Assembly (NCBI GenBank): GCA_016281165.1
Contig: JAEEIC010000271.1
Location: 1 to 15,579 of the forward strand
Origin: Bacillota bacterium
GTDB lineage: Bacteria > Bacillota > Clostridia > Peptostreptococcales > Anaerovoracaceae
Reading direction: 5' to 3'
DNA: 15,579 nucleotides
The notes below the pieces were generated by a model that saw only the letters and a list, made by a program, of their open reading frames with translations, searched no databases and was not told where the DNA came from. Shown piece by piece: positions 1 through 6,007 of the stretch (positions are counted from its first letter, which is position 1; each line of letters starts with the position of its first letter). A program made the translations under genes and the position numbers.

Positions 1-2
1 AT

Positions 3-140
3 GTCTGCAGCGGCAGCCTGAACCAGATCGAGTACTATTTCTTCGACTTCGGCCCCGAAGCCGAGATCCTCAGCCCCAAGGAGCTGCGGGAGAGCTTCGC
101 CGAAAAGTACCGCAGAGCCCTGGAAGTGTATGAAGAGTGA
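3..140 (+). CDS. C-terminal end of a probable WYL-domain transcriptional regulator (partial)
   Basis: An open frame entering from the left edge gives the last 45 residues of a protein and ends at TGA 138-140. The order of features is an aromatic beta strand (YYFFDFGPEAEIL), then SPKELRES, then a helix ending RRALEVYEE. This matches the usual end of WYL-domain regulators, where a 'fG..aeVl.P.eLre....el..al..Y' tail closes the ligand-binding module. Such proteins are typically HTH-WYL transcription factors, often tied to DNA-damage or defence genes. Only the tail is visible, so neither the DNA-binding domain nor the target can be judged. The codon use is GC-rich like most of the window and unlike the next gene. 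Confidence 0.6.
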   Translation, partial: VCSGSLNQIEYYFFDFGPEAEILSPKELRESFAEKYRRALEVYEE

Positions 141-385
141 GCTTGCGGGCGGGATATCCCTTTAATGCGGCGCCAGCCGGAAACGCGCCGAAATTATTCC
201 GGTGCCTCCTGCCTGCTCTTGAAAATATCAAAATACAGAGTCTGAAGACCTTTGAATATCAACGCGTATAGAATGACCTTTCCCGTCCGCGATATCGGTA
301 TCACCGCGGCATCTGTTCCGCAAAAATAATCACGGATATTTACCTTGTTCTCAAGTCTCTAAAACGTTGATATCTCAACGATCCG
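141..385. other. Intergenic region with short inverted repeats, no gene seen
   Basis: No convincing coding frame is present between the WYL tail and the terminator/promoter pair. The notable element is the perfect inverted repeat CGTTGA-TATC-TCAACG at 365-380. The 9-mer ATATCAACG also occurs at 256-264 and, inverted, at 365-373. The same 9-mer recurs at the iclR promoter (2245-2253). These could be regulator sites, but nothing in the sequence names the regulator. Confidence 0.4.
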
Positions 386-411
386 CGCATCTCTTACGGG
401 ATGCGTTTTTT
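386..411 (+). terminator. Intrinsic terminator between the WYL gene and the HRDC gene
   Basis: Stem CGCATC (386-391) pairs with GATGCG (400-405), and two wobble or weak pairs extend it to a TTAC loop. Six T residues follow (406-411). The stem is modest in GC, but the geometry is right for a Rho-independent terminator of rightward transcripts. The T tract runs straight into the -35 box of the next promoter. Confidence 0.55.
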
Positions 412-438
412 GACAGGGTGTGGAAAATCCTATATAAT
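410..438 (+). promoter_or_regulatory. Perfect sigma-70/SigA-type promoter of the HRDC gene
   Basis: TTGACA (410-415), a 17-base spacer and TATAAT (433-438) match the consensus in every base and in spacing. The expected transcription start is near 445, leaving a leader of about 33 bases before the ATG at 478. The start codon is preceded by a strong ribosome site, AAGGGAGGG (464-472). Confidence 0.85.
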
Positions 439-477
439 ATTGTCACGATCTGAAGAGGTCGATAAGGGAGGGTAAAT

Positions 478-1173
478 ATGAATTCGCAGCACATCATAAG
501 GATACTGGAATCCTTATCCGAGAAGAAAGATCCTTTCTATGGGGAGGAGTTTGACGGGGTCGTTTTGTTAGAAGAAGGCGTTTTAAACGCCTTAAAAAAA
601 CTATTAGATACGATACAGATCGAGAGCGACCGTATCTACAGTTATTGGCCGGTTGAAGAGATCTATGAAGAGCTGCGGGCCTGGAGAAATGATGAAGCCC
701 GCCTCAGAGAGGTCCCGCCTTATGTCATTTTCCACAATTCTCATTTAACAAGCATCTCAAAGACGCCTATACTCGAAAAAGAGGAACTGCTCAATATCCC
801 GGGCATAGGCCCAAGGAAATATGAAGAATACGGAGATCTGATCTTTGATATACTCAAGCCTTATATAGAACGCTGGAGAGGATCGATTTCAGCGCAAGAA
901 AAAGACGCGGAGCCGGATCCTGAAGACCAGAAACTTGCGGATGAGTTGAAGGAGTTCGAATCTGAGAGTGAAGCGCAGAGGAGCGCGATCACCTGCAGGA
1001 AATGCATGCTTTATCGCAGAGAAGACTGTTTGGGCAACGGGGATCCGACAACATGCGAGGATTTTGTTCCTGCTCCTGATGTGCCCACCGAGGAACTCCA
1101 AAGATGGAAAACTCTTCAGGGGACTGCTACGCACATTCGCCTGACCGGCCATGGCTTTAGGGAAGACCGGTAA
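478..1173 (+). CDS. HRDC-domain protein with a C-terminal four-cysteine cluster
   Basis: This is a 231-residue protein. Residues about 64-131 form an HRDC domain: a start of the type eELRaWRndeA, then VPPYVIFHN, the turn LLNIPGIGPRKYEEYG, and IFDILKPY. HRDC is a helical nucleic-acid-binding module otherwise found at the C-terminus of RecQ helicases and RNase D. Here it has no helicase or nuclease domain attached. An acidic linker (about 140-168) leads to Cys173, Cys176, Cys184 and Cys193 (C-x2-C-x7-C-x8-C), a likely zinc-binding knuckle. Residues 1-60 are unassigned. The start is firm because AAGGGAGGG sits 5 bases upstream and a consensus promoter lies in front. GC content is near 45% in the stretches counted, against about 60% for its neighbours, which suggests later acquisition. 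The exact function is unknown; a DNA- or RNA-binding role is inferred. Confidence 0.8.
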   Translation: MNSQHIIRILESLSEKKDPFYGEEFDGVVLLEEGVLNALKKLLDTIQIESDRIYSYWPVEEIYEELRAWRNDEARLREVPPYVIFHNSHLTSISKTPILEKEELLNIPGIGPRKYEEYGDLIFDILKPYIERWRGSISAQEKDAEPDPEDQKLADELKEFESESEAQRSAITCRKCMLYRREDCLGNGDPTTCEDFVPAPDVPTEELQRWKTLQGTATHIRLTGHGFREDR

Positions 1174-1332
1174 ACTTTTAAGTCCGAAAATGATGCAGGG
1201 GTATATAAACGGCCGGACTCGTCCTTCGGCATGCTCGCCGAATACGCGGATCCCGCTCTCGTTGCTGATGAGGAAGAAGCCTTTGAGAAGGCGATGGAAG
1301 AAAAATATTATAAAAACACCTCGCCGATTTAG
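1174..1332 (+). pseudogene. Remnant resembling the C-terminus of a small type II antitoxin
   Basis: Directly after the TAA of the HRDC gene, the same frame stays open for 52 codons to TAG 1330-1332. It encodes a protein-like stretch containing SSFGMLAEYADPALVADEEE followed by AFEKAMEEKYYKN. From memory, the pattern 'fG.L..YA.p.L...E..A...Av.EKy' is typical of short antitoxin-like proteins that precede PIN-domain toxins in Clostridia and spirochaetes. No toxin follows. The only in-frame ATG is at 1231, with no ribosome site, and would give just 33 residues. The fragment may be a decayed antitoxin, or a C-terminal extension cut off by a nonsense codon. The antitoxin label rests on recognition, not on a search. 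Confidence 0.4.
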
Positions 1333-1348
1333 GCGAAGCGTTTGTTAT

Positions 1349-1362
1349 ATAACATATGTTAT
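1349..1362. repeat. Perfect 14-base palindrome between convergent genes
   Basis: ATAACATATGTTAT is its own reverse complement. It lies in the 69-base gap between the antitoxin-like fragment and the convergent end of the IclR gene. It may be a protein-binding site or part of a weak bidirectional termination region. A short hairpin, TCGCC (1321-1325) with GGCGA (1332-1336), sits just before it. Confidence 0.4.
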
Positions 1363-1401
1363 TGTTTCGAGACCGCTATGATCTCAAGCCTTCCGCGTCT
1401 T

Positions 1402-2181
1402 TTACCCCGTATACCCCAGAGCCTTCGAGGCTCTGGCGGCGATATCCTTAAGGGCCTCGATGTGGGCGGCGACGGCCTCGTCGCTGAGCCTTGAAGCCGG
1501 ACCGCTGATGGAAAGGCCGGCGACTATCCTGCCGCTGTAATCCCTCACGGGCACCGCCACGCAGCGCACTCCCAGCTCGCACTCCTCGTTGTCGTAGACG
1601 AAGCCGTTCTTCTCGATGAAGGAGAACTCCGCCAGCAGGCCGTCCTTTCCGGTGATCGTGTTCTTCGTGTAGGCCTTGAGGCCCGTCTCCCTGATGTAGA
1701 GGTCCAGGGCCGCGGGCTCCAGCTGCGAGAGGAAGAGCTTGCCGATGCCGGTGACGTATTTGGGCGCGGTCTTGCCGATGTGCTGCTGTATGGTCAGGGT
1801 CTGGGCCTGGCTGATCACGTTGTCGGTATAGAGTATCATGCTGCCTTCCTCGACGGCGATGTGGGCCGATTCGTCGAAGACGGCGCAGGCTTCGACGGCG
1901 AAGGGATGCAGTATCACGGTCACGTCCTGGCGGCGGCGCACGCGGTCGGCCAGCCAGCAGAGCTTGAGGCTGATCTCGTAGCGCCCGTCTTCGAGCTGCT
2001 CCACGTAGCCGCATTTCTGCAGCGAGGTGGTGAAGCGGTAGAGGGTGCTGACGTTCATGTCAAGCTTTCGGGCCATTTCGCTGAGCTTGACAGGCTGGGG
2101 CTCGAGGGCGAAGGCTTCGAGCACGTTGAGCAATTTGTCCGCGGTCTGGTTGGAGGCCGGCGCTTGGGATCTGGGGGCCAT
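1402..2181 (-). CDS. IclR-family transcriptional regulator
   Basis: This 259-residue protein is full length for the family. A winged helix-turn-helix spans about residues 15-75, with the recognition region LSEMARKLDMNVSTLYRFTT and the wing CGYVEQLEDGRYEIS. The IclR effector-binding domain follows from about 90 to 255, with the signatures APKYVTGIGKLFL, CELGVRCVAVPVRDYSG and IVAGLSISGPASRLSD. IclR proteins usually repress or activate adjacent catabolic operons in response to small acids or aldehydes; AllR, for example, responds to glyoxylate. The ATG at 2181 is supported by an AAGGAG ribosome site on the minus strand. It is divergent from the class V aminotransferase at 2437, so that gene and its own promoter are the likely targets. 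The effector is not deducible from the sequence. Confidence 0.93.
   Translation of the reverse strand: MAPRSQAPASNQTADKLLNVLEAFALEPQPVKLSEMARKLDMNVSTLYRFTTSLQKCGYVEQLEDGRYEISLKLCWLADRVRRRQDVTVILHPFAVEACAVFDESAHIAVEEGSMILYTDNVISQAQTLTIQQHIGKTAPKYVTGIGKLFLSQLEPAALDLYIRETGLKAYTKNTITGKDGLLAEFSFIEKNGFVYDNEECELGVRCVAVPVRDYSGRIVAGLSISGPASRLSDEAVAAHIEALKDIAARASKALGYTG
1416..1436 (-). other. Hairpin inside the last codons of the IclR gene
   Basis: CCAGAGCC (1416-1423) and GGCTCTGG (1429-1436) form a perfect 8-base-pair stem with a 5-base loop overlapping the end of the IclR reading frame. No T tract follows on either strand, so it is not a canonical intrinsic terminator. It could stabilise the 3' end of the iclR message or act as a weak stop. 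Confidence 0.35.
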
Positions 2182-2218
2182 GATATACTCCTTCGGGGGG
2201 ATGTCCGTTCACATACCG

Positions 2219-2233
2219 TTTCATTATATGAAA
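2219..2233. promoter_or_regulatory. Candidate autoregulatory operator at the iclR promoter
   Basis: TTTCAT-TAT-ATGAAA is a perfect 6-base inverted repeat around 3 central bases. It covers the entire -10 box (2223-2228) of the minus-strand promoter. IclR proteins bind A/T-rich palindromes of about this size as dimers, so this is a plausible site for negative autoregulation. No second copy was seen at the divergent promoter. Confidence 0.4.
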
Positions 2234-2251
2234 AACGGCGCCGGATATCAA
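2223..2251 (-). promoter_or_regulatory. Promoter of the IclR gene
   Basis: Read on the minus strand, TTGATA (plus-strand 2246-2251), a 17-base spacer and TATAAT (plus-strand 2223-2228) give a near-perfect SigA-type promoter. It lies about 40 bases upstream of the ATG at 2181, and the ribosome site AAGGAG follows. Confidence 0.75.
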
Positions 2252-2354
2252 CGGCGAAAAATGAGCAAAAAAACGGCGCGCCGCCTTATTTTTTTGCGTC
2301 CCCCGCGGCAAAACCGAAAATAATTGATTTGTCAAAAAGCCCTCCGCCCTTTGA

Positions 2355-2384
2355 TTGACAGGCCGAAACAGCGAAGACTATAAT
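2355..2384 (+). promoter_or_regulatory. Promoter of the class V aminotransferase
   Basis: TTGACA (2355-2360), an 18-base spacer and TATAAT (2379-2384) give both boxes in full consensus. The expected start is near 2391. The leader contains AACAAA (2394-2399) and TTTGTT (2411-2416), a loose inverted repeat that could be a repressor site. AGGAGG (2424-2429) precedes the ATG at 2437. Confidence 0.8.
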
Positions 2385-2436
2385 ACTTTAGAAAACAAAA
2401 TATCCTTTCGTTTGTTGAAAAACAGGAGGCAAACTA

Positions 2437-3588
2437 ATGAATAAAGATTCCAACGTTCTGGTAATGATCCCGGGACCGACTCCCGTCGTCGATTCCATCA
2501 GAGCCGAGATGGCCAGACCCATCCAGGCCTTCGGAGATCCCCGCTTCGTCGCCGATTACAAGAAGCTCATCGATGATCTTCGCGTGATGATGCACTGCGA
2601 CGGCGAGTGCTTCCCCCTGGCCGGCACCGGCACCCTGGCCATGGAGATGGCCATCGCCAACAACACCAAGAAGGGCGACAACGTGCTGCTGGTCAGCAAC
2701 GGCTTCTTCGGCGACAGGTTCATCGACATCTGCACCAGGAAGGGCCTGAACGTTGACGTCATGTCCGCCGAGTGGGGCGATTTCGTGACTCCCGAGCAGA
2801 TCGACGCCAAGCTGGCATCCAAGAAGTACGCTCTGATGACCGTGACCCACGTCGACACCTCCACCGCCGTCGTGGCCCCCATCGAGGCCATAGGCAAGGT
2901 CGCCGCCAAGTATCCCGACACCATCTACGTCGTTGACGGCGTCGCCGCCGAGGCCGCCGAGTACTCCAACATGGAGACCATGAACATCGACGTTCTCTTC
3001 ACCGCTTCCCAGAAGGCCTTCGGCGTCTGCTCCGGCATGTTCATCGTCTGGGCCAGCAAGAAGTCCCTTGAGCGCAGAAAGAGCCTGGGAACTATCCCCG
3101 AGTACTATGTGGACTACGAGAAGTGGCTGCCCATCATGGCGGATCCGAGCAAGTATTTCGCCACCCCGGCCATCAACCTCGTCTGGGCCATGAACGAGTC
3201 CGTCAGGCTCATCAACCAGGAGGGCTACGAAGCCCGCTGCGCGCGCCACACCAAGAACGCGCAGGCCATGGCCAAGGCCTTTGAAGCTCTCGGCTTCAAG
3301 TATCTCGCCAAGGAAGGCTGCAGGGCCAACACCCTCTCCGTCCTCATCTACCCCGAAGGCGTGAACGACGCCAAGTTCAGGAGCGCGATGCTCGAGAACG
3401 GCGTGGTCGTCGCCGGTTCCCTCGCCTCCTATGCCGGCAAGTCCTTCAGGATGGGCCACATGGGCAACGCCACCGAGAACGACATGATCACCGCTCTCTC
3501 CGCCGTCGAAAGATCCCTCGCCGCCTGCGGCGTCAAGGTCGAGATGGGCAAGGGCGTAGGCACCTACCTCGCCGAGATGGCCAAGTAG
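2437..3588 (+). CDS. Class V PLP-dependent aminotransferase, alanine/serine-glyoxylate type
   Basis: This is a full-length 383-residue fold-type I aminotransferase. It begins with the family signature MIPGPTPV. GTGT (63-66) is the phosphate-binding turn, Asp167 in VVDGVAAEA is the expected partner of the pyridine nitrogen, and Lys193 in TASQKAFGVCSGM is the expected Schiff-base lysine. Arg338 in FRMGHMGNATEND matches the substrate-carboxylate arginine of alanine-glyoxylate and serine-pyruvate aminotransferases. The likely reaction is reversible transamination among alanine or serine, glyoxylate and pyruvate in the cytosol; related enzymes use other amino donors, so the exact substrate is open. 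The start is fixed by AGGAGG 7 bases upstream and a consensus promoter. It is divergent from the IclR gene, its probable regulator, and is followed by a terminator, so it appears monocistronic. Very even GC-rich codon use suggests high expression. Confidence 0.9.
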   Translation: MNKDSNVLVMIPGPTPVVDSIRAEMARPIQAFGDPRFVADYKKLIDDLRVMMHCDGECFPLAGTGTLAMEMAIANNTKKGDNVLLVSNGFFGDRFIDICTRKGLNVDVMSAEWGDFVTPEQIDAKLASKKYALMTVTHVDTSTAVVAPIEAIGKVAAKYPDTIYVVDGVAAEAAEYSNMETMNIDVLFTASQKAFGVCSGMFIVWASKKSLERRKSLGTIPEYYVDYEKWLPIMADPSKYFATPAINLVWAMNESVRLINQEGYEARCARHTKNAQAMAKAFEALGFKYLAKEGCRANTLSVLIYPEGVNDAKFRSAMLENGVVVAGSLASYAGKSFRMGHMGNATENDMITALSAVERSLAACGVKVEMGKGVGTYLAEMAK

Positions 3589-3619
3589 TCCCGCCTTTGA
3601 CGGCAGGGCATACGGGGTC

Positions 3620-3634
3620 GTCCGCCGTGCGGAC
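3620..3634. other. Small hairpin downstream of the aminotransferase
   Basis: GTCCGC-CGT-GCGGAC is a perfect 6-base-pair stem with a 3-base loop. It lacks a T tract. It may assist the true terminator about 30 bases further on or protect the transcript 3' end. Confidence 0.35.
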
Positions 3635-3660
3635 CGCCTGAGAACATAATAAGAACGAAG

Positions 3661-3692
3661 GACGCGGAGCTTCACGGCCCCGCGTCTTTTTT
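3661..3692 (+). terminator. Intrinsic terminator of the aminotransferase gene
   Basis: GACGCGG (3661-3667) pairs with CCGCGTC (3680-3686) and is followed directly by six T residues (3687-3692). The 12-base loop is somewhat long, but the GC stem plus T tract is standard. It isolates the aminotransferase from the sigma-factor operon. Confidence 0.8.
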
Positions 3693-3742
3693 CGCGCCGG
3701 CCGGCTTCCTCCTTTCGCCCGCTGTTATATTTCCTCCATTCT

Positions 3743-3777
3743 CTCGACTTTTTCCCCGCAATCGTATAAGATATATT
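3743..3777 (+). promoter_or_regulatory. Weak candidate promoter of the sigma-factor operon
   Basis: TATAAG (3765-3770) is a fair -10 box. The only -35 candidate is CTCGAC (3743-3748) at 16 bases, a poor match to TTGACA. TTGAA-ggcgt-TTCAA (3776-3790), a 5-base inverted repeat, lies across the expected start region. No clear GAAC...GTC ECF-type promoter was found, so autoregulation by the encoded sigma factor is not shown. Confidence 0.3.
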
Positions 3778-3812
3778 GAAGGCGTTTCAACACACAGACG
3801 AGGATGGGGGAT

Positions 3813-4367
3813 ATGCCCGGCGATCATGAGCTTTACAGCCTGTTCCTTGCGGGCGACACAAAAGCATACGACGAACTGATGATACGCTACGGAGACAGTC
3901 TGACCGTCTTCCTCAACGCGTATCTGCACGACTGGCACGACGCCGAAGACCTGATGATCGAAGCCTTCGCCGCCATCATGGTGAAGAAGCCCCGCATAAG
4001 GGAGGGCAGCTTCAAGGCCTATCTCTACCGCACCGCCAGGAACCTGGCCTCGCGCTTCCACAGCGGCCGCAGCCGCTTCCAGTCCTTCAGCCTCGACAGC
4101 GTGGAAGAAGAGCTGGGCTCGGGCTTCCTCACCGAAGAGAAGCTCCTGGACGCGGAGCGGGCGCGGATGCTCAAGCTGTGCTTCGAGCGCATAGACCCCC
4201 AGCTGAGAGAAGCCCTCTGGCTGGTATACTTCGAGGACATGAGCTACGAAGCCGCGGCCCGGGTCATGGGAGTCAGCAGAAAGAGAGTCGACCACCTGCT
4301 GACCAGGGGCAAAGAGGTCCTGAGGACGGAATTGAAAAAAGAAGGGATGACTAATGCTTACCAATGA
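3813..4367 (+). CDS. ECF-type (sigma-70 family) RNA polymerase sigma factor
   Basis: The protein is about 184 residues. From the upstream ATG at 3804, region 2 spans about residues 20-90, with AYDELMIRYG, the acidic HDAEDLMIEAF core-binding helix and KAYLYRTARNLASRF for -10 recognition. Region 4 spans about 128-180, with the HTH MSYEAAARVMGVSRKRVDHL. The short loop between them and the lack of regions 1.1 and 3 fit ECF sigma factors, which redirect RNA polymerase to stress or envelope genes under anti-sigma control. Two starts are possible: 3804 has no spacing to the GAGG at 3800-3803, while 3813 has 9 bases, so 3813 is preferred. The end overlaps the next gene by 14 bases, implying translational coupling to a two-helix membrane protein. 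The nearby PrsW-type protease supports membrane-controlled activity. Confidence 0.9.
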   Translation: MPGDHELYSLFLAGDTKAYDELMIRYGDSLTVFLNAYLHDWHDAEDLMIEAFAAIMVKKPRIREGSFKAYLYRTARNLASRFHSGRSRFQSFSLDSVEEELGSGFLTEEKLLDAERARMLKLCFERIDPQLREALWLVYFEDMSYEAAARVMGVSRKRVDHLLTRGKEVLRTELKKEGMTNAYQ

Positions 4368-4695
4368 AGAGCGCATAGCCGCCATGCATAAAAGAGCAAA
4401 AGAAATAGAAAGAAAGAAAAGAGCCCGCTCGGGGCTCATCGCGGGAGGAGCCGGGGCCGTCCTGAGCCTCGCCCTGCTCATCTTCATGGCCGGCGCCATC
4501 TCCGGTCTGTCCCTCGAAGCTCCCGGCGAGACCATGCCCGAAGGCCTCAACGCCAGCATCTTCTCCGGCAGCCCCGCTTTGGGCTATATATTCATCGGCG
4601 TGACCGCCTTCCTTCTCGGCGCCGCCGTCACCATCTTCTGCTACCGTCTGTCCGCCCTGCGCAGATTCGAACAGGGCGAAGAGGACCGGAGATGA
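4354..4695 (+). CDS. Two-helix membrane protein, copy 1 (candidate anti-sigma factor or adaptor)
   Basis: This 113-residue protein has a charged cytoplasmic start (LTNEERIAAMHKRAKEIERK, then a basic run). Membrane helices lie at about 27-50 and 76-97, an external loop of about 25 residues joins them, and a short charged tail follows. Both ends are predicted inside by the positive-inside rule. It overlaps the sigma gene by 14 bases and has its own ribosome site, GAAGGG (4341-4346). The product at 6056 is clearly related, sharing the start pattern T.EERI...H.RA.E and the second helix. The family is not one I can name. Its position directly after an ECF sigma gene is the classic place for an anti-sigma factor, and the external loop would be a possible PrsW target. 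It lacks a recognisable zinc-type anti-sigma domain, so this role is inference. Confidence 0.8.
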   Translation: MLTNEERIAAMHKRAKEIERKKRARSGLIAGGAGAVLSLALLIFMAGAISGLSLEAPGETMPEGLNASIFSGSPALGYIFIGVTAFLLGAAVTIFCYRLSALRRFEQGEEDRR

Positions 4696-5327
4696 ACGAT
4701 ATCAACACCCTTGAGAACATATTTCAGATCACAGTTCTGGCGGTATGCCTGATCATCGCCGTCGTTCGCTCCGTGAGGACCACGAGCAGGATATGGATAC
4801 TGCTCTCGATGTTCCTCGGGGCGTTTTTTCTCGGCGATCTCTACTGGGTGCTCTGGCTGCTGTTCTACGGCGAGACCCCCTATTATTCCTACATCCCGAG
4901 CCTGAGCTGGAACGCCGCCTATATCTACCAGCTGCTCGTGCTGATGCACGTGCAGAGGAAGGGCGTGCCCAGGCAGCGCTCCGCTTTCCTGTGGATCATA
5001 CCCGCCGTGATCGTGGGCCTTTGCGCCTTCTACATGACGCACGGCGATTATCTCGCCAACCTCATCACCGCCGTCATCTCGATCTACTCCATCCAGTACA
5101 GCATGAACGGCCTGCTCTATCTCAGAGGGAAGAGCGGCAGCGAGGCCAAAGCCCGTCCCCTGTACATACTGACCCTGGTGTTCTGGGCGCTCGAATACGC
5201 CATGTGGACCCTCTCCATGTTCTGGATGGGCGACACCCTGGCCAATCCCTATTTCTGGTGCGACATCGCCCTCAGCATCTGCTTCATCTTCTGCCTCCCC
5301 CTGACAGCAAAGGCGGCCGAGATATGA
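4692..5327 (+). CDS. Seven-helix integral membrane protein of unknown function
   Basis: The protein has 211 residues and seven hydrophobic segments at about 10-26, 34-58, 70-87, 99-115, 121-144, 157-178 and 187-207. It is rich in Trp and Tyr around helices 2, 3, 6 and 7 (for example FFLGDLYWVLWLLFYG and SLSWNAAYIYQLL). It starts with ATGA overlapping the preceding stop and ends with an ATGA overlap into the PrsW gene, so it is co-translated with both. No enzymatic motif is evident. By context it may be a sensor or a partner that presents substrate to the protease. I recall similar proteins beside PrsW genes in Clostridia but cannot name a characterised member. Confidence 0.82.
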   Translation: MNDINTLENIFQITVLAVCLIIAVVRSVRTTSRIWILLSMFLGAFFLGDLYWVLWLLFYGETPYYSYIPSLSWNAAYIYQLLVLMHVQRKGVPRQRSAFLWIIPAVIVGLCAFYMTHGDYLANLITAVISIYSIQYSMNGLLYLRGKSGSEAKARPLYILTLVFWALEYAMWTLSMFWMGDTLANPYFWCDIALSICFIFCLPLTAKAAEI

Positions 5328-5944
5328 CGTATATCGAGAACATCTTCATATGCCTCACCGCCCCTCTCATCATCGCCATCCTGGTGAGGCCGGGCAAGGG
5401 ACGCCAGATGATGAGCTTCCTTCTCAGCGGCATGACCGCCTGCCTGCTCTCATCCTACATCAGCACCTTCCTCGCGGCCGTGAACGGGGCCGACCTGACC
5501 GCGGCCTCTCTGACCATCGCGCCCGTGGTCGAGGAATCGATGAAGCTGGTGCCGGTGCTCTTCTACCTGCTGGTCTTCGAGCCCAGAAGAGAGGAGGCCT
5601 CAGGCTGCGTCACCATGACCGCCATCGGCTTCGCCACCTTCGAGAACGCCTGCTATCTCATACAGAACGGCGCCGCCCAGACCCTCCACCTCCTCATCAG
5701 GGGCTTCGGCACCGGGGCCATGCACGTGGTCTGCGGCATCATCGTCTCCGTCGGCCTCTTCCATCTCTGGGACAGGGTCTGGATACGCATGGCCGGCATC
5801 ATCGGCGTCCTGGCGGTCGCCATCAGCTTTCACGGTATCTTCAACATGCTGGTCTCGCAGCAGGGAGCCGCGGCGACGGCGGGCTACCTCATACCCATGA
5901 TCACCGGGATCCTCAGCGCCATCTTCGTCAAGAACCTGCTCTGA
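5324..5944 (+). CDS. PrsW-family intramembrane protease
   Basis: This is a 206-residue membrane protein with the PrsW motifs in order: EExxK (Glu70, Glu71, Lys74 in APVVEESMKL), FExxxY (Phe106, Glu107, Tyr111 in ATFENACY), His134 in GAMHVVCG, and HxxxN (His170, Asn174 in SFHGIFN). In Bacillus subtilis, PrsW makes the first cut in the anti-sigma factor RsiW and so frees SigW. The presence of all these residues implies an active protease here. The start is the ATG at 5324, overlapping the previous stop as ATGA; a longer open frame upstream is only the shifted reading of the seven-helix gene. It is the last gene of the sigma operon and is followed by a strong terminator. Its substrate is most likely one or both of the linked two-helix proteins, by inference. 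Confidence 0.9.
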   Translation: MTYIENIFICLTAPLIIAILVRPGKGRQMMSFLLSGMTACLLSSYISTFLAAVNGADLTAASLTIAPVVEESMKLVPVLFYLLVFEPRREEASGCVTMTAIGFATFENACYLIQNGAAQTLHLLIRGFGTGAMHVVCGIIVSVGLFHLWDRVWIRMAGIIGVLAVAISFHGIFNMLVSQQGAAATAGYLIPMITGILSAIFVKNLL

Positions 5945-5978
5945 CGCCGCCCGCGCGAAAAAGCTTTATAAATTTCAA

Positions 5979-6007
5979 AAAAAGACCGGGGAATCCCCGG
6001 TCTTTTT
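5979..6007 (+). terminator. Strong intrinsic terminator after the PrsW gene
   Basis: GACCGGGG (5984-5991) pairs with CCCCGGTC (5995-6002) around a 3-base loop. The stem is extended by A5 (5979-5983) against T5 (6003-6007), giving a continuous 13-pair stem. The A tract makes it potentially bidirectional. It lies 48 bases before the start of the next gene, with no good promoter in between, so it may work as an attenuator rather than a full stop. Confidence 0.9.

Noticed and set aside
1151..1381. 76-codon frame starting at ATG 1151
   Set aside because: The translation is Arg/Lys/Pro-rich with no domain and no ribosome site. The competing frame from 1174 is far more protein-like.
2434..3675. 413-codon minus-strand frame opposite the aminotransferase
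   Set aside because: The plus-strand frame has all catalytic residues, a promoter and a ribosome site. The antisense product is Gly/His/Val-rich with no family features.
4745..5323. N-terminal extension of the PrsW frame upstream of ATG 5324
   Set aside because: This stretch is the shifted reading of the seven-helix gene and gives an Arg/His/Pro-rich sequence. The ATGA overlap at 5324 and the start of the membrane segments fix the true start.
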